From assembly GCF_006715565.1 (NCBI RefSeq), contig NZ_VFNL01000001.1, forward strand, positions 3,286,001 to 3,350,000: a DNA stretch of 64,000 nt, read 5' to 3'. Below the pieces are notes generated by a model that saw only the letters and a program-made list of their open reading frames with translations, ran no database searches and was not told the DNA's origin. The translations under genes and the position numbers were made by a program. This document shows, one piece after another, positions 36,171-43,692 of this stretch; within the stretch, counting starts at the first letter, position 1; the number at the start of each line of letters is the position of its first letter. Source of the stretch: Microbacterium sp. SLBN-154. GTDB taxonomy: Bacteria; Actinomycetota; Actinomycetes; Actinomycetales; Microbacteriaceae.

Positions 36171-37565
36171 ATGACCGCCACGCCCCCCGCGGTGTCCCCA
36201 CGGCGCTCGGTGCTGCGATTCCTCCCGGTCGGCGTCGCGCTGCTGTGCGTGCAGGTGGACTTCTTCTCGCTCGGCCTGGCGCTGCCGTCCATCGCCGCGG
36301 CGTTCGGCGCCTCGGTCACCGATCTGCAATGGGTGCTGTCGGCGTACATGCTCTCGCTCGGGGCGTTCTCCGTGCCGGCGGGGCGGGTCGGCGACGTGAT
36401 CGGCCGACGGGCTGCCGTCATCGCCGGCCTGACCCTCTTCGCCGGCGCATCCGTCCTCTGCGCGCTCAGCGGGGATGTCGTCACGATCGTCGTCGGTCGG
36501 TTGGTGCAGGGCGTCGGAGCGGCGCTCATCCTCCCCAACGCGTTCGCGCTGATCACCAACGACACCGACGACGGGGAACGACCCCGCGCGCTCGGGTGGA
36601 TGATCGGGGTTTCCGGGCTCGGCACCGCCCTCGGTCCCATCATCGGAGGACTGCTCGCATCCACCGTCGGGTGGCCGTGGGTCTTCTGGCTCAACGTTCC
36701 GCTGGCCGTCATCGCCGCCGTCGGCACGATGCGGGTCCGGGACTCGCGCAATCCGGAGGCCGGCACATCGCTGCGCACGATCGACTGGGCCGGAGTCGTC
36801 ACGGTCGTCCTCGGCCTCGGTCTGGTCAGCGTCGGGATCGACAACGTGCCGGACCTCGGTTGGGCGGCGCCGCTGTCATCCGGCCTGATCGCTGCGGGCG
36901 TCGGCGGACTCATCGCGTGGGTCCTCGTCGAGCGACGAGCCCGGAATCCCCTGATCCACGCCTCACTGCTGCGCAACCGCGCCTACCTCGCCCTTCTCAG
37001 CGTCGGCACGATCGGCAACATGGGAACGAACGTGCTGATCGTCACGGCGACATTCACGCTGCAGTCGATTCGCGGGTTCGATCCGCAGGTCGCGGGGCTT
37101 TACTTCCTCGCCGGATCGACGGGGGTGGCCATCGCCGGCCCGATCGCGGGCCGGCTCTGCCAGCGGTGGTCGGCGATCCGGGTTCTGGGTGCGACGACGG
37201 CCCTGACCGCGGTCGGCCTGTCTGCCATGCTCGTCGACACGCTCCCCCTGTACTGCGTCGCGATGTTCGCCGCCGGCCTCGCCGGCGGAATGACCTTCTC
37301 GGCTGCGCAGATCGGTGTCCAGACGGTCGTTCCGCCGCGCACGTCGGGAGAGGCGACGAGTTTCCTCCTCATGCCGGTGGTCGCCCTCGGCGGATTGGGC
37401 GTGGTCATCGTGTCGGGCGTCATCGAGGCGATCGGTGGGGGCAAGCCGACGACCTCCGGGATCGGCGTCGTGCTCGTGGGGTACTCGGCCATCCTCGTCA
37501 TCTCAGGAGTGGCGCTGCTCGTGGCCGAACGAGCCGGGCTCTTTCGCCGCGAGCGGTCGTCGTGA
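36171..37565 (+). CDS. MFS transporter, DHA2-type drug exporter
   Basis: The product is 464 residues with 12-14 predicted helices. The antiporter motifs are visible: LALPSIAAAFGASVTDLQWVLSAYMLS (TM1-2 region), GRVGDVIGRRAAVIAG (motif A) and WMIGVSGLGTALGPIIGGLL (motif C). This is the pattern of proton-coupled multidrug exporters such as EmrB/QacA types. The substrate is unknown. Its last 63 bp overlap the convergent DUF2207-like gene, an unusually long antisense overlap. A TAACAT hexamer about 30 bp upstream may be its -10. Confidence 0.87.
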   Translation: MTATPPAVSPRRSVLRFLPVGVALLCVQVDFFSLGLALPSIAAAFGASVTDLQWVLSAYMLSLGAFSVPAGRVGDVIGRRAAVIAGLTLFAGASVLCALSGDVVTIVVGRLVQGVGAALILPNAFALITNDTDDGERPRALGWMIGVSGLGTALGPIIGGLLASTVGWPWVFWLNVPLAVIAAVGTMRVRDSRNPEAGTSLRTIDWAGVVTVVLGLGLVSVGIDNVPDLGWAAPLSSGLIAAGVGGLIAWVLVERRARNPLIHASLLRNRAYLALLSVGTIGNMGTNVLIVTATFTLQSIRGFDPQVAGLYFLAGSTGVAIAGPIAGRLCQRWSAIRVLGATTALTAVGLSAMLVDTLPLYCVAMFAAGLAGGMTFSAAQIGVQTVVPPRTSGEATSFLLMPVVALGGLGVVIVSGVIEAIGGGKPTTSGIGVVLVGYSAILVISGVALLVAERAGLFRRERSS

Positions 37566-38426
37566 GCGGGGGTCTCGCCGCCTTCGGCGGACCGCGACGA
37601 TCCCTGCTGCCCCCACGCCGAGCGCCGCGGCCCCCGTCAGCGCGAGCGCCCCACCGATCCACCCGCCCGAGTCCTCGCCGACGGCCGTGAAGGTGCCGGG
37701 GGCGAATCCGACGACGAGGGTCAGGGTCTCGTCCGCCGCGAGGTCTTCTGCGGACACGTCGATCAGCACCGCGCCGAGCTGGCCCGGGTTCACCGTCAGG
37801 TCGCACGTCCGCGACGATCCTTGCGGCCCCGTGAGACACCGAGGCTCGCCTTCGAGCGAAGGGACGAGGCCCTCCGGCACGCGGAACGTCGCACGCACCT
37901 CGCCCAGGGCCGGCGAGCCTTCCCGTCCGTCGATGGCCCACGTGACCTCCTGCGCCCGGGTACCGTCGCCGACGGTGACGACACCGTCCACCGTGTAGGT
38001 GAAGACGAACGTCTGGGTACCGCGGAGGCCCTCCGGGGCGATCGATGCCATCGAGGAGACCCCGTCGGAGCTGTCGACCTCGCTCGGCCGCTCCGCCCCG
38101 TCGGTGTCGGTGACCGAGATCAATCGGAGCACCCGTGCCGCACCGTCGGAAGACTCGGCGATGTCACGGCGCATGCCGCGACCCTCACCGGACGCCGGGA
38201 ACCTGACGACGAAGGTCTCTGCGACGGTGAGGGCGCTGACACCGTTCTGCGCCCGTGTGATCCCGTACTCGGCCTGCAGGCTCTCGACGACGACACCCTC
38301 GCCGTCGGTCGAGATCGCCGCCGTGGCCGGGCCGCCGGCGGTGACGCCAGCGAGTCCGATGGCAGCGGTGACGGCGAGCGCGGCCCGCACGCGCCATGTC
38401 TTCCGGGAGCGGATGCCGCGCGTCAT
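37503..38426 (-). CDS. secreted/membrane-anchored DUF2207-like protein
   Basis: The product is 307 residues. A basic start and hydrophobic segment (ALAVTAAIGLAGVTAGGPATAA) form a signal peptide. The extracellular domain (residues 45-255) contains YGITRAQNGVSALTVAETFVVRFPASGEGRGMRRDI, resembling the start of the DUF2207 domain, where a short-beta-strand region ends in R-GI-RDI. A C-terminal helix (WIGGALALTGAAALGVGAAGIVAV) followed by arginines anchors it. ATG overlaps the photolyase-like stop by 4 bp. Its 3' end overlaps the MFS gene by 63 bp. No function is known. Confidence 0.75.
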   Translation of the reverse strand: MTRGIRSRKTWRVRAALAVTAAIGLAGVTAGGPATAAISTDGEGVVVESLQAEYGITRAQNGVSALTVAETFVVRFPASGEGRGMRRDIAESSDGAARVLRLISVTDTDGAERPSEVDSSDGVSSMASIAPEGLRGTQTFVFTYTVDGVVTVGDGTRAQEVTWAIDGREGSPALGEVRATFRVPEGLVPSLEGEPRCLTGPQGSSRTCDLTVNPGQLGAVLIDVSAEDLAADETLTLVVGFAPGTFTAVGEDSGGWIGGALALTGAAALGVGAAGIVAVRRRRRDPRSRRPLAAKEPGSFGHEQRHS

Positions 38427-39640
38427 CGTCGCGACGACGCAGGAATGCCCTGCTGCGCCAGCAGCCGCGGGATCTCGGCGCGGAAGGGGAAGAACCCGCG
38501 CCGGGCATGCGGCCACGCGAGTGAGTCCCAGTCACGTCGAGCCGCCCGCAGCGCGATGCCACGGTCGGCGAGGGCGGCGCGAAGCCCGGTCATCCGCTCG
38601 GCCACCGGACCGACCGGCGCGTACGGGATCACGACGGTGTCGACCTTCTCGGACACCGCCCACTCGACCACCGCGGCGGGCGGATCGACGCCGACGGCGA
38701 GCGCGGCGGCTCCCGGCGCCGCCCTCTCGAGGCCGTCCGCGAGGGCGCCGGCGGTGAAGGCGCGGACGGTGTCCGACGCGCCCCACGGTGAGCGAGCGTC
38801 GGCATCTGCGCACGCGGCGACGGCGACGACTCCGCCGTCGAGCCACGGATGCTCACCTCGAAGGCTGTCGAGGGCGAGATCCTCCTCGTGCAGCAGCACT
38901 CCCAGCCGCTCGCCCGCCGGCGCCGTCTCGCCCGGCGGGATCGGCGAGCGCGGGGGCAGCGGCTCCTCGGAGAGCGCCGGGGCGATGGTGGCGAGTCCCT
39001 GTGGGCGGAATCGACCTTCGGTGTAGCGCTCGATATTCGATGCGGTGGCGAGGTAGGTCTTCCCGACCGTCTGGAGCCCGGCGACCCACCGCCATGAGAG
39101 CGTGTTCGACGCGGCATCCCCATCGAGGAGGTGCCGGTAGAAGAAGTCGGCCCCGAGCTGCCAGGGCAGGCGCAGGGTGAAGACCCAGATGCTGGCGAAC
39201 CACATGCGGGTGTGATTGTGGAGGTACCCGGTCTCGACGAGCTCGCGGGCCCAGGCGTCCATCGCGTCGATGCCGGTGCGTCCGGCGACCGCGTCGCGGT
39301 ACTCCGGCGTGTCGGCGCTGCCGGCGGCGATGAGCTCGGCGACGTCACGTCGATATCGCCGCCACACCTCGGGGTTCTGCTCGAGCCACCCCTTCCAGTA
39401 CGTCCGCCACATCACCTCCTGCACGAACTTCTCGGCCGCCGACAGGCTGTGCTGCCCCAGCACGGCCGCCACCACCTCGCCCTCGGTCACGAGTCGGTGC
39501 CGGATGTACGGAGACAGCGACGACACGTTCGTGCGGAGCGGACCGGTGTCGACATTCCGCCGGCGGGCGTATGCGGCTCCGGCGCGCGGCACGAAATCGG
39601 CCAGCGCTTCGAGACCCGCAGCCCGCGTGGGAGGGAACAT
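38423..39640 (-). CDS. photolyase/cryptochrome-like FAD protein, apparently circularly permuted
   Basis: The product is 405 residues. The first ~230 residues match the FAD-binding helical domain that normally ends photolyases: NVSSLSPYIRHRLV, FVQEVMWRTYWKGW, GIDAMDAWARELVETGYLHNHTRM, LPWQLGADFFYRHLLDGD and NTLSWRWVAGLQ. The C-terminal ~160 residues (GVLLHEEDLALDSL..., SEKVDTVVIPYAPVGPV..., FFPFRAEIPRLL) resemble the Rossmann-like domain that normally comes first. The order therefore looks swapped. ATG 39640 has GGGAGG nearby; an upstream ATG at 39679 is less likely. Repair or light-sensing activity is unknown. It is coupled to the DUF2207-like gene. Confidence 0.82.
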   Translation of the reverse strand: MFPPTRAAGLEALADFVPRAGAAYARRRNVDTGPLRTNVSSLSPYIRHRLVTEGEVVAAVLGQHSLSAAEKFVQEVMWRTYWKGWLEQNPEVWRRYRRDVAELIAAGSADTPEYRDAVAGRTGIDAMDAWARELVETGYLHNHTRMWFASIWVFTLRLPWQLGADFFYRHLLDGDAASNTLSWRWVAGLQTVGKTYLATASNIERYTEGRFRPQGLATIAPALSEEPLPPRSPIPPGETAPAGERLGVLLHEEDLALDSLRGEHPWLDGGVVAVAACADADARSPWGASDTVRAFTAGALADGLERAAPGAAALAVGVDPPAAVVEWAVSEKVDTVVIPYAPVGPVAERMTGLRAALADRGIALRAARRDWDSLAWPHARRGFFPFRAEIPRLLAQQGIPASSRR

Positions 39641-39704
39641 GCCGCCATTATGGGTCGCTCCGGATGGGGCGAGGGCCATCAGCGGATGCCCGGGACTCGG
39701 CCGA

Positions 39705-39932
39705 TCACACGCAGACGCGCACCCGTCGTCCCTCGAAGGTCACGATGTCACCGAGCTGCAGTTGCCGCCCTCGGCGGCGCTCCACCTCGTCGTTCACCCT
39801 CACGAACCCGTCGATGATCGCCTCTTTGACGTCACCACCGGAGTCGAGGATTCCGGCGAACTTCAGAAACTGCCCGAGGCGGATGCCCTCACTGCCGATC
39901 GAGACATCGGTGATCGGCGTCGCGTCCGGCAT
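39705..39932 (-). CDS. S4-domain RNA-binding protein (YbcJ/RlbA-like)
   Basis: The product is 75 residues, the full length for this family. The S4 fold appears as IRLGQFLKFAGILDSGGDVKEAIIDGFVRVNDEVERRRGRQLQLGDIVTFEGRRVRV. The G-x-VxVNxxxxxRRGRxLxxGDxV block is the RNA-contact hairpin. It is monocistronic, 58 bp from the MHS transporter. A role in ribosome or tRNA biology is inferred from family. Confidence 0.87.
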   Translation of the reverse strand: MPDATPITDVSIGSEGIRLGQFLKFAGILDSGGDVKEAIIDGFVRVNDEVERRRGRQLQLGDIVTFEGRRVRVCV

Positions 39933-39991
39933 CCTCGAATGCTAACCCGACACGCAGCCGCGCGCCCTCGGCGCGGCCCGCCGGGGAGCCG

Positions 39992-41374
39992 TCAGGACTT
40001 CGCCATCCCGTAGATCGGACTCTTGGCCTGCTCCGCCTCGAAGTCAGGACCGAGCGGGATGCCGGTGCGGTCGCGCAGCACGAGCGTCGCCGCGAGGCCG
40101 AGCACCGTCATCCCCGCGAGGTAGAGGGCGACCGACCAGGTGGATCCGGTCGCCTGCACCAGCGCCGTCGCGATGGTCGGGGCGAACGCGCCTCCGAGAA
40201 TGGCGCCGATCGCGTACGAGATCGACACTCCCGAGAAACGGATGGAGGCCGGGAACAGCTCTGCGTAGTACGCCGCCTGCTGGCCGTAGGTGAAGCCGAG
40301 CCCGATGGCGAGGATCGCCAGCCCCGTGAAGAGGAGGCCGATGTCACCCGTGTTCACGAGGGGGAACAGCGTGAACACTCCCACCAGCTGCAGGAGCCAG
40401 CCGCCGATGTACGTCGTGCGGCGACCGATCTTGTCGCTGAGCCACCCGGCGACCCAGGTGGAGACCAGCCAGAACACCGCGGAGCCGGTGACGGCGAGGA
40501 GCACGCTGCTGCGCTCCATCGCCAGCGGGCCCTCGGGGTTGGTCGCGTAATTCTGGATGTAGCCACCGGTGGTCATATAGCCGACCGCGTTGTTGCCGGC
40601 GAAGACGAGGGCGGCGATGAAGACCAGCAGGGCGTGCTTGCGGAACAGCTGCGCGATGGGGGTGCGGGTGCGCTCCTTGCGCTCGGCCAGCTCGACGAAG
40701 ACCGGGCTCTCCTCGACGCGGCGACGGATGTAGTAGCCGACGAGGATGAGCACGATCGAGAAGAGGAACGGCACGCGCCACCCCCACTCGAGGAAGGCGT
40801 CCCCGGGGGCGAGGACCGACATCAGCGCCATCATCCCGGACGCGAGGAGCAGTCCGATCGGCACGCCGATCTGCGGCGACGCGCCGAAGAGCCCGCGCTT
40901 GCGCGTGGGGGCGTGCTCGACGGCCATGAGCACCGCGCCGCCCCACTCGCCGCCCGCCGAGATGCCCTGCAGGATACGCAGGACGATGAGCAGGATGGGC
41001 GCGGCGACGCCGATGGCCGCGTAGGTGGGCAGGAGGCCGACGAGGGTCGTGGCGACCCCCATGAGCACGAGGGTGATCACGAGCACGATCCGGCGCCCGT
41101 ACTTGTCTCCGTAGTGACCGGCGAGGAAGGCTCCGAGCGGGCGGAACAGGAAGCTGATCCCGACCGTCAGGAACGACAGGATGATGCCCATCGTCTCGCC
41201 GAGCGGCGCGAAGAACAGCTGGGCGAAGACCAGTCCGGCCGCCTGGGCGTAGATGAAGAAGTCGTACCACTCGACCGTGGTTCCCACCACGGTGGCGAAC
41301 ACGACGCGGCGGCGGTCTTTCGGTGTGCTGATCGTGCCGGTGGGCGTGAACCCCTGCTGCGATGTCTCGCTCAT
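39992..41374 (-). CDS. MHS-family MFS transporter (aromatic acid/metabolite:H+ symporter)
   Basis: The product is 460 residues with 12 helices. The motif TTVEWYDFFIYAQAAGLVFAQLFF and the following LGAFLAGHYGDKYGRRIVLVITL (MFS motif A) mark the metabolite:H+ symporter (MHS) subfamily, as do GGEWGGAVLMAVEHAP and FWLVSTWVAGWLSDKIGRR. It diverges from the homoprotocatechuate operon across about 117 bp and is therefore the likely uptake system for 4-hydroxyphenylacetate, 3,4-dihydroxyphenylacetate or a related acid (inference). The ATG at 41374 is chosen by the N-terminus of family members; the long upstream open frame is discarded. Confidence 0.87.
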   Translation of the reverse strand: MSETSQQGFTPTGTISTPKDRRRVVFATVVGTTVEWYDFFIYAQAAGLVFAQLFFAPLGETMGIILSFLTVGISFLFRPLGAFLAGHYGDKYGRRIVLVITLVLMGVATTLVGLLPTYAAIGVAAPILLIVLRILQGISAGGEWGGAVLMAVEHAPTRKRGLFGASPQIGVPIGLLLASGMMALMSVLAPGDAFLEWGWRVPFLFSIVLILVGYYIRRRVEESPVFVELAERKERTRTPIAQLFRKHALLVFIAALVFAGNNAVGYMTTGGYIQNYATNPEGPLAMERSSVLLAVTGSAVFWLVSTWVAGWLSDKIGRRTTYIGGWLLQLVGVFTLFPLVNTGDIGLLFTGLAILAIGLGFTYGQQAAYYAELFPASIRFSGVSISYAIGAILGGAFAPTIATALVQATGSTWSVALYLAGMTVLGLAATLVLRDRTGIPLGPDFEAEQAKSPIYGMAKS

Positions 41375-41438
41375 CTTCCGTGACTCCTCGTGACGACGTT
41401 GTCTCCGGCGGTGCACGATGTCTCGCTTGCCGGGGCGG

Positions 41439-41460
41439 TGTCGATAATATACGATTTGGG
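41439..41460. promoter_or_regulatory. candidate GntR operator, divergent hpa promoter
   Basis: TCGATAATATACGA (41441-41454) is an AT-rich imperfect palindrome in otherwise GC-rich DNA between the MHS transporter and the catabolic operon. Its reverse complement, TCGTATATTATCGA, shares TCGTATAT with TCGTATATGATTT at 47994-48006, upstream of the ThDP enzyme gene. The operon encodes a GntR/FCD regulator, and its binding to both sites would be a simple explanation. Confidence 0.35.
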
Positions 41461-41491
41461 ATATGCCGCAAGTGGCGAAGCGAGGGAGCTC

Positions 41492-42991
41492 ATGACGGAC
41501 GACACCGAGATGACGGATGCCGCCGATCGGCGCTTCTCCGCCCTCCCCCAGCGCCCGGGGAAGATCGTGGCGATCCATCTCAGCTACGCCTCGCGTGCCG
41601 ACCAGCGCGGACGCCGGCCCGCAGCGCCGTCGTACTTCTTCAAGCCGTCGAGCTCTGTCGCCGCCTCCGGCGACACCATCGAGCGCCCGGCCGGCACCGA
41701 GCTGCTCGCCTTCGAGGCCGAGGTCGCGCTGATCATCGGCCGCGACGCCCGGCGCGTCGGCATCGATGAGGCCTGGGCGCACGTCGGATGGGTCACCGCA
41801 TCCAACGACTTCGGTCTCTACGACCTGCGCGCGAATGACAAGGGATCGAACGTCCGCTCCAAGGGCCGCGACGGCTACACCCCGCTCGGCCCTCGACTCC
41901 TCGCCGCACGCGACATCGATCCGGGCGACCTCCGTGTCCGCGCCTGGGTGAACGGCGAGCCGGCTCAGGATGACACCAGCGCCGGGATGATCTTCCCCCT
42001 CGCCCAGCTCGTCGCCGATCTGTCTCAGCACATGACCCTCGAGCGCGGCGACGTCATCCTCACCGGGACACCGGCGGGGTCGTCGGTCGTCGTTCCCGGC
42101 GACGTCGTCGAGGTCGAGGTGGACGCCCCGAACGCACCCGGCGCCCCCTCCTCCGGCAGGCTGCGCACGACGGTCGTCCAGGGTGAAGAGGGGTTCGACC
42201 CCGGCGTCGGCTCCCTCCCCGCCGTCGACGACCGGCAGCGAGCCGAGGCGTGGGGCTCCCGCGAGGCTGCGGGGCTCGGCGCCGATCCGTCCTCGCAGCT
42301 CTCACCCGACCTGCGTGCCAAGCTCGAGCGCACCCCGGTCGCGGGGCTGTCGCAGCAGCTCCGCAAGCGGGGTCTGAACAACGTCACGATCGACGGCGTC
42401 CGCCCGCTCCACCCCGGAAAGAAGCTCGTGGGCCGGGCTCGCACCCTGCGCTTCGTTCCCAACAGAGAAGACCTCTTCGACAGCCACGGCGGCGGCTACA
42501 ACGCCCAGAAGCGTGCGTTCGACGCGGTCGGCGACGGCGAGGTGCTCGTCATCGAAGCGCGCGGCGAGGCCGGGTCGGGCACGCTCGGCGACATCCTGGC
42601 CATCCGCGCGCACGCCCGCGGCGCAGCGGGCATCGTCACCGACGGCGGCGTCCGGGATGTCGACGCCGTGGCGGCGGTCGGCATTCCGGTCTACACCGCC
42701 GGCGCGCATCCCGCCGTGCTCGGCCGCCGCCACGTGCCGTGGGACGCCGACCTCACGATCGCGTGCGGCGGTACCACCGTCCAGCCCGGCGACATCCTCG
42801 TCGGCGACGCGGACGGCGTCATCGTGATCCCGCCGGCGCTGGTCGAAGACGTCGTCAACGCCGCCCTGGACCAGGAGGTCGAAGACGGCTGGATCGCCGA
42901 GCAGGTCGCCCAGGGGCATCCGGTCGACGGACTCTTCCCGCTCACCGGCCAGTGGAAGGAACGGTACCTCGCATGGCGCGCGACGAGGTGA
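41492..42991 (+). CDS. fumarylacetoacetase-family (HpcE-like) / RraA-like fusion protein
   Basis: The product is 499 residues. Residues about 20-255 are a FAH-family domain, with VAIHLSYASRADQRGRRP, YFFKPSSSV, EAEVALIIG and GDVILTGTPAG, as in the HpcE decarboxylase/isomerase that makes 2-hydroxyhepta-2,4-dienedioate. Residues about 310-495 are an RraA/HMG-aldolase domain: GRARTLRFVP, GTLGDILAIRAHARGAAGIVTDGGVRDVDA, and CGGTTVQPGDILVGDADGVIVIPP. E. coli HpcE has two FAH halves; here the second half is replaced. ATG 41492 with GAGGGAG ribosome site. First gene of the catabolic operon, overlapping the regulator by 19 bp. Confidence 0.87.
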   Translation: MTDDTEMTDAADRRFSALPQRPGKIVAIHLSYASRADQRGRRPAAPSYFFKPSSSVAASGDTIERPAGTELLAFEAEVALIIGRDARRVGIDEAWAHVGWVTASNDFGLYDLRANDKGSNVRSKGRDGYTPLGPRLLAARDIDPGDLRVRAWVNGEPAQDDTSAGMIFPLAQLVADLSQHMTLERGDVILTGTPAGSSVVVPGDVVEVEVDAPNAPGAPSSGRLRTTVVQGEEGFDPGVGSLPAVDDRQRAEAWGSREAAGLGADPSSQLSPDLRAKLERTPVAGLSQQLRKRGLNNVTIDGVRPLHPGKKLVGRARTLRFVPNREDLFDSHGGGYNAQKRAFDAVGDGEVLVIEARGEAGSGTLGDILAIRAHARGAAGIVTDGGVRDVDAVAAVGIPVYTAGAHPAVLGRRHVPWDADLTIACGGTTVQPGDILVGDADGVIVIPPALVEDVVNAALDQEVEDGWIAEQVAQGHPVDGLFPLTGQWKERYLAWRATR

Positions 42992-43674
42992 TCACCCCGG
43001 CGGCGGGCCTCAGCAAATCGCAGCGCGCCTATCACTGGGTGAAGGAGCGGATCTCCTCGCAGGAGTTCACTCCCGGGTATCGGCTGGTGCTGGGCACCAT
43101 CGCCGCCGAGCTCGACATGAGCGTGGTGCCGGTGCGCGAAGCCATCCGGCAGCTCGAAGCCGAGGGGCTCGTGACCTTCGAGCGCAACGTGGGGGCGCGG
43201 GTCTCGATGGTCGACGACACGCAGTACCGGTTCAGCATGCAGGCCCTGTCGATCCTGGAAGGCACCGCGACGGCGTTGGCCGCGCGGCGGTTGAGCATCG
43301 ACGACATCCGTCATGCCCGGCAGGTCAACGAGCGGATGATCGAATCGCTCGCCGACTTCGACCCGCGCTCCTTCACCCGCTTGAACCAGGAGTTCCACGC
43401 CACGCTCTACGGCAAGTGCGCGAATCCGAGGATGCTCGAGCTCGTCGAAGCCGAGTGGGGACGCCTCGGGCACCTGCGCGACTCGACCTTCAGCTTCGTC
43501 CCCGGCCGCGCGCAGGAGTCCGTGCAGGAGCACGAGAACATCCTCCGGCTCATCGAGACCGGTGCACCCCTGGGCGAGATCGAGAAGGCTGCACGCCGCC
43601 ACCGTTCGGCCACGCTCGATGCCTACATGATCCACGAACACCCCGACGAGACCCTCGGCCTCCCGGCCTTCTGA
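42973..43674 (+). CDS. GntR-family (FCD) transcriptional regulator
   Basis: The product is 233 residues. Winged helix near residues 15-75 (AYHWVKERISSQEFTPGYRLVLGTIAAELDMSVVPVREAIRQLEAEGLVTFERNVGARV). The FCD effector domain follows with EGTATALAARRLS, LNQEFHATLYGKCANPRML and EHENILRLIETG, including the metal- or ligand-coordinating Asp/His pattern. It lies inside the operon it probably controls, overlapping the first gene by 19 bp, which suggests autoregulation. The effector is probably a pathway acid such as homoprotocatechuate. Confidence 0.9.
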   Translation: MARDEVITPAAGLSKSQRAYHWVKERISSQEFTPGYRLVLGTIAAELDMSVVPVREAIRQLEAEGLVTFERNVGARVSMVDDTQYRFSMQALSILEGTATALAARRLSIDDIRHARQVNERMIESLADFDPRSFTRLNQEFHATLYGKCANPRMLELVEAEWGRLGHLRDSTFSFVPGRAQESVQEHENILRLIETGAPLGEIEKAARRHRSATLDAYMIHEHPDETLGLPAF

Positions 43675-43692
43675 CCCTCGCGAAGGAGCACC

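Noticed and set aside
35285..37690. An 801-codon plus-strand open frame
   Set aside because: It overlaps the membrane protein and MFS transporter in another frame, with Arg/Gly-rich low-complexity sequence. The true frames have clear helices and motifs.
39992..42031. Extension of the MHS transporter into the catabolic operon (679 codons)
   Set aside because: The N-terminal addition is antisense to the FAH-RraA gene and lacks transporter features. ATG 41374 matches the family start.
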